Assembly: GCA_017998475.1 (NCBI GenBank)
Contig: JAGODA010000179.1
Span: 1-6,556, forward strand
Source: Spirochaetota bacterium
GTDB taxonomy: Bacteria; Spirochaetota; UBA4802; UBA5368
Direction: 5' to 3'
Length of the DNA: 6,556 bases
A program made the translations under genes and the position numbers. Below, piece by piece: positions 1 through 4,746 of this stretch. Positions within the stretch are counted from its first letter, which is position 1. Every line of letters begins with the position of its first letter. The notes beneath the pieces were generated by a model. That model worked only from the letters and a program-made list of their open reading frames with translations, did not search any database and had not been told where the DNA came from.

Positions 1-1
1 A

Positions 2-139
2 CTTATTATACAGAACGGCGTTATCCTCGAAGGGCGGTGCAACATATCGAACGATTTGAAATCGTCCGCGAAGGACCTCATCGAAACGGAGTATGAGAAG
101 AACAAGATTATCCCCGAGGAGTTCCTTGGCAAGGACTGA
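2..139 (+). CDS. Bactofilin-family protein, C-terminal fragment (5' end outside window)
   Basis: An open frame enters from the left edge and ends at TGA 137-139, giving 45 residues that start LIIQNGVILEGRCNIS and finish EEFLGKD. The short strand-turn pattern 'IIQNGVILEGRCNIS' resembles the end of the bactofilin beta-helix, where family members commonly show a hydrophobic-x-x-GAxxxGxC-like rung followed by a short polar, disordered tail. Bactofilins are polymer-forming cytoskeletal proteins that assemble without nucleotide and are often tied to cell shape and peptidoglycan remodelling; they are widespread in spirochaetes. Only the last rung is visible, so the family call rests on a short match. 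The frame overlaps the favoured pdxA start by 14 bases, suggesting co-transcription and possible translational coupling. It could instead be another beta-helix protein. Confidence 0.6.
   Translation, partial: LIIQNGVILEGRCNISNDLKSSAKDLIETEYEKNKIIPEEFLGKD
116..121 (+). promoter_or_regulatory. Ribosome binding site that decides the pdxA start
   Basis: GAGGAG lies 4 bases before TTG 126. The competing ATG at 93 has only GGAG one base away (88-91), too close to work, and AAGGA 17 bases away (71-75), too far. The site lies inside the bactofilin tail, so pdxA would start while the upstream gene is still being translated. Confidence 0.55.
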
Positions 140-1124
140 TATCCGCCTGGGAATTACCCTGGGCGATCCCGCCGGCATAGGCCCCGAGGTGATGTTCGGG
201 GCCGCCAATCTAATTGATGATTCTTCAATAATTCCCGTGATGATAGGCCGTGGCGAGGTGGTCGATCGCCGCTACCCGGATCTGGCGGCCGGCTACGCTC
301 GCGTAAAAGCCGGGAGCGCGGTCGCGGAAGATTTCCACGCTGGTCGAAAATACCTGGCGGAGGTAGACGGGAACTGGAACGATCCGGTTCCCGGGAAGGG
401 CAGCGTGGAGACCGGGCATGAGTCGAAGGCATATATCGACGCTGGAATAAGCCTGTGGAAACGGGGCCTGATCGACGCGCTGGTTACCGGTCCTGTCAGC
501 AAGGGATTTATCGAAAAGACCGGCTGCGGTTTTACCGGGCATACGGAATATATCGCGGACGCGATCGGGGAGCGTGATCCGAAGATGATGATGTTCTCCC
601 GTGAATACCGGGTACTCCTTCTTACCACCCATATGCCGATAGCCGAGGTTACTGCCTCGATAACCGTGGAACGGGTCCTGGAGGCGATACAGGCGGGATA
701 TGAGGCGGTGGCCTCCATCGATGAGCGCGCGCCCCGTATAGGAGTGGTCGGGCTCGATCCGCATTGCGGGGACGATGGCGCAATCGGTCGTTTCGATTCG
801 GAGATAACCGCTGAGGCGGTCAAGCTGGCCCGTTCCCGGGGGATCGACGTCGAGGGGCCCGTGTCGGCGGATACGCTCTTCCTTCCCGACCGCTGGAGAC
901 GGTACGGCCTGATCATAGCCCACTATCACGATCAGGGATTGATACCATTTAAAATGCTCGCCTTCGAAACCGGTGTTAATATCACCATCGGCCTTTCAAT
1001 GATTCGAACGTCGCCCGACCACGGTACGGCGTACGATATAGCGGGAAGGCGCATCGCTTCCTGCGGCAGCGCGCTCGAGGCGATGAAGGTGGCCGGCCTG
1101 CTGGCCGCCCGGAGACACTCCTAA
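126..1124 (+). CDS. pdxA: 4-hydroxythreonine-4-phosphate dehydrogenase PdxA
   Basis: PdxA oxidises 4-phosphohydroxy-L-threonine with NAD(P)+ in the DXP-dependent route to pyridoxal phosphate; the product goes to PdxJ. It is a cytoplasmic, metal-dependent homodimer. From a TTG start the protein has 332 residues, close to the usual 325-335. Visible family signatures are GDPAGIGPE (about 13-21), TGPVSKGF then GHTEYIAD (metal-ligand His about 139), DPHCGDDGAIG (His about 213), AHYHDQG (His about 268), GVNITIGLSMIRTS and DHGTAYDIAG (about 298-307). All three expected metal-binding histidines are present. An ATG at 93 would add 11 residues that merely read the bactofilin tail in another frame and has no well-spaced ribosome site. 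TTG 126 follows GAGGAG (116-121) by 4 bases and gives the usual short N-terminus before the first strand. The second metal motif differs from the common NPHAGE form (DPHCGD here). A PdxA2-type paralogue acting on a related substrate cannot be excluded. Confidence 0.93.
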   Translation: MARTDIRLGITLGDPAGIGPEVMFGAANLIDDSSIIPVMIGRGEVVDRRYPDLAAGYARVKAGSAVAEDFHAGRKYLAEVDGNWNDPVPGKGSVETGHESKAYIDAGISLWKRGLIDALVTGPVSKGFIEKTGCGFTGHTEYIADAIGERDPKMMMFSREYRVLLLTTHMPIAEVTASITVERVLEAIQAGYEAVASIDERAPRIGVVGLDPHCGDDGAIGRFDSEITAEAVKLARSRGIDVEGPVSADTLFLPDRWRRYGLIIAHYHDQGLIPFKMLAFETGVNITIGLSMIRTSPDHGTAYDIAGRRIASCGSALEAMKVAGLLAARRHS

Positions 1125-1672
1125 CGGCCACGCGCGGTTCCGGAACGGAATCCGGCCGCATTGAGCCGGATCAGGATTTCTCCGGCGATATTTTCCAGAA
1201 GCTGCTTCTCCTCCTCGCCCGAGGCCTCCGCGAACAGCACCCGCGTCGTACGCCCTGATTGAATGATCCTGATCAGGACCGCTACGTTCATGTTCTCCCC
1301 GTGGTTTTCCACCAGTGCCGATTCATCTCCGCTGTAACGGAACAGCTCTCTTCCTCTGGAATGACCGTACACGCATATCTCGAAGGATCTTCCAGCCGGT
1401 CCCTGGAGGCTCTGCAGGGACGGGTTCAGAAGGTTGTTCAAAGCGGCCGGGTCGATACCTACATCCCTCATGATGCGAATAATCCCGGAAGCGTTTACGG
1501 ATGAATGGTCGGCGGGAGGCGGGGTGGCGCATGTGAGCGTACCGAGGATGAGTGCGGTGACCAGCAGGATGCCGGCGGTTCCGCTAAGCGAAGGACCGAA
1601 ACCGGACCGCGCTTCGACCCGCGACTGGATCAGGTGCCGTATGGGTGCCGGCGTATATGATTTTTCGGGCAT
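1121..1672 (-). CDS. Putative lipoprotein or membrane-anchored envelope protein, unknown function
   Basis: This is a 183-residue protein of no family I recognise. The N-terminus has about 31 mostly polar, basic residues (K4, R12, R18, R22), a hydrophobic stretch at about 32-47 (GILLVTALILGTLT), and then Cys48 followed by ATPPPADHSS, which looks like the flexible linker after a lipoprotein cysteine. The lipobox (GTLTC) is loose, as spirochaete lipoboxes often are, and the n-region is unusually long. No alternative ATG, GTG or TTG lies between residue 1 and the hydrophobic segment. The rest is a small soluble alpha/beta domain ending in an amphipathic helix (about 155-173, KQLLENIAGEILIRLNAAG), an arrangement vaguely like small outer-membrane assembly lipoproteins, but that is only an impression. 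The ribosome site is weak (AAGG one base before ATG). Its TAG overlaps the pdxA TAA in a convergent layout. A single-pass inner-membrane protein is the main alternative. Confidence 0.7.
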   Translation of the reverse strand: MPEKSYTPAPIRHLIQSRVEARSGFGPSLSGTAGILLVTALILGTLTCATPPPADHSSVNASGIIRIMRDVGIDPAALNNLLNPSLQSLQGPAGRSFEICVYGHSRGRELFRYSGDESALVENHGENMNVAVLIRIIQSGRTTRVLFAEASGEEEKQLLENIAGEILIRLNAAGFRSGTARGR

Positions 1673-1705
1673 GCCTTATTCGGGATTTTATGACTTAATT
1701 GCGGT

Positions 1706-1735
1706 ATGCTATCTACCGATAACGGTAATTGTAAA
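1706..1735 (-). promoter_or_regulatory. Candidate promoter for the 1121-1672 gene
   Basis: On the minus strand TTTACA (1730-1735) and TAGCAT (1706-1711) are separated by 18 bases, a fair match to a sigma-70-type promoter. It would give a leader of roughly 27 bases before ATG 1672. The spacer holds a perfect inverted repeat, listed separately. Confidence 0.35.
1714..1727. promoter_or_regulatory. Operator-like inverted repeat in a divergent intergenic region
   Basis: TACCG-ATAA-CGGTA is a perfect 5-base inverted repeat with a 4-base centre, located between the divergent genes at 1121-1672 and 1766-2209. It lies entirely within the spacer of the candidate minus-strand promoter, where a bound repressor would block polymerase. 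A palindrome this short can arise by chance, and no regulator gene is adjacent. Confidence 0.3.
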
Positions 1736-1765
1736 GTTTTTTAAAAAGAATCGGCTGATCCGGTC

Positions 1766-2209
1766 ATGGAAAAAGCGCTCCTCGTAAAATCAATTTTCTT
1801 CTTTATCGCACTCTGGGGGCTCGCCACGGCGTTCCTGTGGTTTCGTCCGCGCATCGAGTTGTTCTGGAAGATCGTCGCCACGCTCATTTTCGGTTTTTAT
1901 GTATGGTTTTTCTGGAAGGAGGTCAATTCGGGGTATGCCTCCTTCGCGGGAAACTGGTATCCGGTTACGATAGACTTTCTCAAGGAGCTGGTGGCGCTCG
2001 CGTTCGTGAACCTCTTCTTTTTCTGGCCTCTCGCTCTGGTCATCGTGTTCTACAAGGCCGACGAGATGGGTGCGGAGAGACTGCTGAAAATTATGTGTCT
2101 GCTCACGCTTGTGCTCTGGGTTATTTTCGTGGCGTACGTCTATTACGACAAGGGTATCGATAAATTTCTCTACGAAAACCTCAGAAAGATGATACCCGAT
2201 GCCCGCTAG
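1766..2209 (+). CDS. Small integral membrane protein with about four helices, unknown function
   Basis: This is a 147-residue, strongly hydrophobic, aromatic-rich protein with no recognised family. Likely membrane helices are at about 7-25 (VKSIFFFIALWGLATAFLW), 34-50 (WKIVATLIFGFYVWFFW), 73-95 (KELVALAFVNLFFFWPLAL and onward) and 106-126 (LLKIMCLLTLVLWVIFVAY), followed by a charged C-terminal tail KGIDKFLYENLRKMIPDAR. The loop between helices 2 and 3 holds SGYASFAGNWYPVTIDF. ATG 1766 is the only ATG available after the in-frame stop at 1742-1744; no good ribosome site precedes it. Its last 11 bases overlap the start of the TPR gene, so the two are almost certainly co-transcribed and may act together at the cytoplasmic membrane. 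No catalytic or transport motif is visible. Confidence 0.75.
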   Translation: MEKALLVKSIFFFIALWGLATAFLWFRPRIELFWKIVATLIFGFYVWFFWKEVNSGYASFAGNWYPVTIDFLKELVALAFVNLFFFWPLALVIVFYKADEMGAERLLKIMCLLTLVLWVIFVAYVYYDKGIDKFLYENLRKMIPDAR

Positions 2210-2708
2210 AATACCGGCCCTGCTCGTGGCTTCGGTCGTACTCGCGGGCGTGAGCGGAGCGTACGCGGGACCGAACTCGACCGAGTCGTACAGGACGGCT
2301 GAACGGATGGCGATCGCCGGAGATATCGACGCGGCCATCGGCGGATTCCGGAAAACACTTGAAATCAATCCCCATTACGCGCTCGCGCATTACGGTCTGG
2401 GGAAGGCATACCTTTACAGGGCGGGTATGCTTAAACAGGCCGTATATCATCTCGAAAAGGCCGTGGATCTCGATAAAGGTCTGGCGCGCGGCTATTTTTA
2501 TCTCGGGATCGCGTACATGCTCTCCAGAAGGTATGGACAGTCACTTAACGCCTTCAGTGCGGCGTACGAACGGGATGGAAGCCTTGTGGAAGCGCTCTAT
2601 AATATGGCCGTGGTTTACGATCTGATCCGCAAGAATACAATGGCCTTAAAATCATACGAACGATACCTGCTGGAGAAGAACAAACGGGATTCGGATATTC
2701 TATTCTGA
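2199..2708 (+). CDS. Exported tetratricopeptide (TPR) repeat protein
   Basis: This 169-residue protein has a Sec-type signal peptide (about 1-23, ARIPALLVASVVLAGVSGAYA, probable cleavage after AYA) followed by about four TPR units at about 27-58, 59-92, 94-127 and 128-161. They show the usual repeat features: a small residue and aromatic pair in helix A (HYGLGKAYLY, GYFYLGIAYM, ALYNMAVVYD) and A-x-x-x-[FY]-x-K-A-like helix B (AIGGFRKTLEINP, AVYHLEKAVDLD, ALKSYERYLL). TPR arrays are protein-binding scaffolds, so the likely role is in a periplasmic or envelope complex, with the partner unknown. With only a short C-terminal end after the last repeat, the protein is essentially signal peptide plus TPR. 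The start overlaps the upstream membrane-protein gene by 11 bases, and a weak GAAAG lies 10 bases before it, which suggests translational coupling. There is no lipobox cysteine. Confidence 0.85.
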   Translation: MPARIPALLVASVVLAGVSGAYAGPNSTESYRTAERMAIAGDIDAAIGGFRKTLEINPHYALAHYGLGKAYLYRAGMLKQAVYHLEKAVDLDKGLARGYFYLGIAYMLSRRYGQSLNAFSAAYERDGSLVEALYNMAVVYDLIRKNTMALKSYERYLLEKNKRDSDILF

Positions 2709-2725
2709 GGCGAGAGGAGGAACGA

Positions 2726-2754
2726 ACGGGACGGACGCGCGGCGCCCGTCCCGT
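2726..2754. terminator. GC-rich hairpin between convergent genes, probable bidirectional terminator
   Basis: ACGGGACGG (2726-2734) pairs perfectly with CCGTCCCGT (2746-2754). The loop can form a further three pairs (GCG 2737-2739 with CGC 2743-2745). It sits 18 bases after the TPR gene stop and 13 bases beyond the stop of the convergent OmpL47-like gene, the position expected of a shared terminator. No run of T follows on either strand, so it is not a textbook intrinsic terminator. Confidence 0.5.
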
Positions 2755-2766
2755 GTGATGCATGTC

Positions 2767-3828
2767 TTATTTCTCTGCGACAGTTTCAATCGCAGTCTGC
2801 GGCGGGATGATGTCAACAAAAACCGAAAGGATAGTGCTGTTCGACATGTTACCCATCTTGTCGACCGCTCTGGCCTCAATGAGGTGGTCGCCGTTCGTGG
2901 TAAATGAGATCGGCTCCTTGTAGGCCATAAAATCACCCTTGCCGTCGACCCTGACCAGAATGGAGGCAACGCCGGATTCGTTGTCCTCGGCGGCAATGGC
3001 ATATTTATAGTCCATGGAGGCGATCGCCTTGGTTTCCTTCTGGACGAGTTCCTTGTCGGGGGTGATGGTTACCTTGGGCGCAATGTTGTCGATAAACAGC
3101 TTGAGCGAGGCCTCCCTGAGTTCAACTTCCTTGCCGTCCGCGTCGTCTATCACCTTGAGCGCGAAGATCTCGGAAAGGTTCGCCACACGGTCAATCGATT
3201 TCACCTTCAGTTCAACTTCACCGTCGTTGATGATATTGAACGGCGCGACGTAATCGGCGTAATCGCGCCCGTTGAGGGAGAACTGGGTCAGCTCTACGCC
3301 CGAGAGGGCATCCTTCGCCACGACCGTAAAATTGACGGTCTTGGTGCTGTAAAGCCTGTCGCCGATTTTAAGGACCGGTTTCCCGGTAACCACGGCTATA
3401 TCGGGAGCGGTGTTGTCAATCGTGATGCGGAACATCTTCTCGTCTTCCTTGTTGCCGAGCTTGTCGGTGCCGAAAAAGGTGATGATGTGTTTACCTTCGG
3501 TACCGATCACAAAAGGCTCCTGATAGACCGCGAGCGCGCCGTCGTCGATGCGGTACTCAATCTTGTCTGTCATCACATTGTCTTTGGTGGTCAGCTTGAA
3601 AAGGACCTTGGAGTTCGCATAGGTCGTAACTCCGTCATAGTAGGTCTTTGCCTGGAGGGCGCTGATCGCGGATGCCGCGGCAGCGTCCTTCGCCACGACC
3701 TCGTCACCGGCCATGTCCTCGGTCTTTTTCTCTTCGGTGGCGGCCGGCTGGTCCTGAGAGAAGGACAGCGTCGACACGAAAAGTGCGAAACTGAGGCAGA
3801 GAATCAATACAGTGAACCTTTTTAGCAT
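2767..3828 (-). CDS. Secreted OmpL47-type repeat protein (three Ig-like/beta-sandwich repeats)
   Basis: This is a 353-residue exported protein. Residues 1-25 form a signal peptide (MLKRFTVLILCLSFALFVST, probable cleavage near SFS-Q). Residues 26-60 are an Ala/Glu/Lys-rich linker. Three repeats of about 85-100 residues follow at about 61-142, 150-250 and 255-343. Each carries the pattern of a K-D-x-x-S-G-V or K-D-N segment, a strand with [YF]-[RS]-[IL]-[DN]-G, then Y-x-x-P-[FI], a [DE]-G-[KDE]-[HV] turn, a D-[KR]-x-[GA]-N turn, and a closing [FI]-[VI]-D-[NI]-x-[AP]-P. This matches the domain named after Leptospira OmpL47, a surface protein reported to bind host matrix proteins; the fold is probably Ig-like. 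I infer a cell-surface or periplasmic adhesive or structural role, not a proven barrel. The start is well supported: GGAGGT (3833-3838) lies 4 bases before ATG. The gene has its own candidate promoter and a long leader. The protein ends directly after repeat 3 with a short polar tail. Confidence 0.83.
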   Translation of the reverse strand: MLKRFTVLILCLSFALFVSTLSFSQDQPAATEEKKTEDMAGDEVVAKDAAAASAISALQAKTYYDGVTTYANSKVLFKLTTKDNVMTDKIEYRIDDGALAVYQEPFVIGTEGKHIITFFGTDKLGNKEDEKMFRITIDNTAPDIAVVTGKPVLKIGDRLYSTKTVNFTVVAKDALSGVELTQFSLNGRDYADYVAPFNIINDGEVELKVKSIDRVANLSEIFALKVIDDADGKEVELREASLKLFIDNIAPKVTITPDKELVQKETKAIASMDYKYAIAAEDNESGVASILVRVDGKGDFMAYKEPISFTTNGDHLIEARAVDKMGNMSNSTILSVFVDIIPPQTAIETVAEK

Positions 3829-4009
3829 AACGACCTCCGTTTTTATTGGTACGCGTTTATTAGATGCATGAAAGTACCCGGCTCTGAGGTCCGGTACCCG
3901 TCGATTAGTGCACGGTGATTGTTTGGCCTACCGGAACACGACGGCAACTCGAGGCCGCTCGTGTCGGGCCGGGTGATTACCGCCGCAGAATGAGCACCAC
4001 AGACTAATC
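3829..4009 (-). promoter_or_regulatory. Long structured 5' leader of the OmpL47-like gene (predicted)
   Basis: If transcription starts about 7 bases beyond the TACCAT element, near 4009, the leader is about 180 bases. It holds a strong stem-loop (3936-3964), a weaker one (about 3874-3897: GTACC-GG with CC-GGTAC, one bulged C) and the ribosome site GGAGGT at 3833-3838. No known riboswitch consensus was recognised. An 8-codon ORF (ATG at 3867-3869 on the minus strand) has no ribosome site and is probably meaningless. Apart from these elements and the promoter, I see no gene in the roughly 300-base gap between 3829 and 4130. Confidence 0.35.
3936..3964 (-). promoter_or_regulatory. Stem-loop in the leader of the OmpL47-like gene
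   Basis: On the plus strand ACACGACGGC (3936-3945) pairs with GCCG (3954-3957) plus TCGTGT (3959-3964), with one unpaired C at 3958 and an 8-base loop, giving 10 base pairs. Flanking CCGG at 3931-3934 could pair with CCGG near 3969-3972 across an internal loop. No T-run follows on the minus strand, so it is more likely a leader structure than an intrinsic terminator; a terminator or attenuator remains possible. Confidence 0.45.
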
Positions 4010-4015
4010 CACCGC

Positions 4016-4044
4016 ATGGTATCCGGCATTTTTCCTGCTGTCAA
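4016..4044 (-). promoter_or_regulatory. Sigma-70-type promoter for the OmpL47-like gene
   Basis: On the minus strand a perfect TTGACA (4039-4044) is followed by a 17-base spacer and TACCAT (4016-4021, 4 of 6 matches to TATAAT). Just upstream of the -35 the sequence is AT-rich (GATAAATATCTA), like an UP element. This is the best promoter match in the window, and it separates the gene transcriptionally from the upstream Nudix gene. Confidence 0.6.
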
Positions 4045-4071
4045 TAGATATTTATCGTCAGTGTGTAAAAT

Positions 4072-4083
4072 TGAAATATTTCA
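4072..4083. promoter_or_regulatory. 12-base perfect palindrome upstream of the OmpL47-like promoter
   Basis: TGAAATATTTCA is a perfect palindrome centred about 34 bases upstream of the -35 element, roughly 68 bases before the predicted transcription start. That position would suit an activator site. AT-rich palindromes of this size are not rare, so this is only a candidate. Confidence 0.25.
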
Positions 4084-4130
4084 GTAAAGTGTTCGCATCG
4101 GGATGAGTAGCCCGTTAGCGGGGAGAAGGG

Positions 4131-4691
4131 TCAGGCTCCGGGCTCTTTACGCGTCGAATGAATATGCATGAAATACAGGCTGAAGGCCGTGACGATAATG
4201 GTATGGTTTATCGATCCGTCTTCTATCATCGCCGGAACGCTCTTCCTGTCGATCAACTCCACCTCAATATCCTCCGCCGGGTCGAGGTCCTGCTCGTTCG
4301 TTTTCCGGCAGTCGGTTGCCAGAAAAAAGTGAATATAATTATTGAGTATAGCGGGATTTGCGGAGAGACGCTTGAGCGGGATGATGTGCCCCGCCGTGTA
4401 TCCCGTCTCCTCCTTGAGCTCTCGCCGGGCCGCGGCCAGAGGTTCCTCGCCTGGGTTTATCAACCCCGCGGGAGTTTCGAGTGTGAACTCATCGGTACCC
4501 AGCCGGTGCTGGCGCACCATGATAAAGCGGTCATCCTCCGAGAGGGCCACGACGTTGATCCAGTCCGGGGAGTTGAGAAGATAAAAAGGATGTTCGATCC
4601 GTTTCCCCGGATGAAAACACCTCAGCCTCTGGATGGAAAACACGCCGGTGGATACCACGTTGCCGCGTTCGATAATGTCCCATTTGTTCAT
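4131..4691 (-). CDS. Nudix hydrolase, ADP-ribose pyrophosphatase-like
   Basis: This is a 186-residue cytoplasmic enzyme. A complete Nudix box runs from G76 to Y98 (GLINPGE, seven residues, then RELKEETGY), fitting G-x5-E-x7-R-E-U-x-E-E-x-G-U. The last position is Tyr rather than the usual aliphatic residue. The catalytic metal-binding glutamates E91, E94 and E95 are present. The preceding ETPAGLI (72-78) and a beta-rich N-terminal half with VRQHR (59-63) are typical of the ADP-ribose/nucleoside-diphosphate-sugar branch, which hydrolyses X-linked nucleoside diphosphates to nucleoside monophosphate plus phosphorylated X. After the box, ANPAILNNYIHFFLA (111-125) resembles the helix-strand region of that branch. 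The exact substrate cannot be read from the sequence. The start is supported by GGAGG (4696-4700) 4 bases before ATG. It lies 55 bases downstream of the NSS transporter on the same strand, so co-transcription is plausible. Confidence 0.88.
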   Translation of the reverse strand: MNKWDIIERGNVVSTGVFSIQRLRCFHPGKRIEHPFYLLNSPDWINVVALSEDDRFIMVRQHRLGTDEFTLETPAGLINPGEEPLAAARRELKEETGYTAGHIIPLKRLSANPAILNNYIHFFLATDCRKTNEQDLDPAEDIEVELIDRKSVPAMIEDGSINHTIIVTAFSLYFMHIHSTRKEPGA

Positions 4692-4746
4692 TTGGCCTCC
4701 ACACGCGAAGACGGTATGAGTAAACGGTCCGGAGGTACCTGTGATG

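Noticed and set aside
225..929. Long minus-strand open frames (225-929 and 293-916) opposite pdxA
   Set aside because: They lie wholly within the strongly conserved pdxA coding region, show no domain-like composition, and are rich in Arg, Pro and Ser, as expected of an antisense reading of a GC-rich gene.
1434..1787. A plus-strand frame crossing the divergent region
   Set aside because: It overlaps the N-terminal coding part of the minus-strand lipoprotein-like gene and its promoter region, and shows no protein features of its own.
1790..2368. A 192-codon minus-strand frame opposite the membrane-protein and TPR genes
   Set aside because: It spans two genes with clear membrane-helix and TPR patterns on the plus strand, and its own translation is charged and featureless.
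3931..4017. A 29-codon frame on the minus strand in the leader of the OmpL47-like gene
   Set aside because: Its ATG overlaps the predicted -10 element, upstream of the expected transcription start, and no ribosome site precedes it.
4111..4122. Small hairpin CCCG-TTAG-CGGG just after the Nudix stop
   Set aside because: Only four base pairs and no T-run on the minus strand; too weak to call a terminator.
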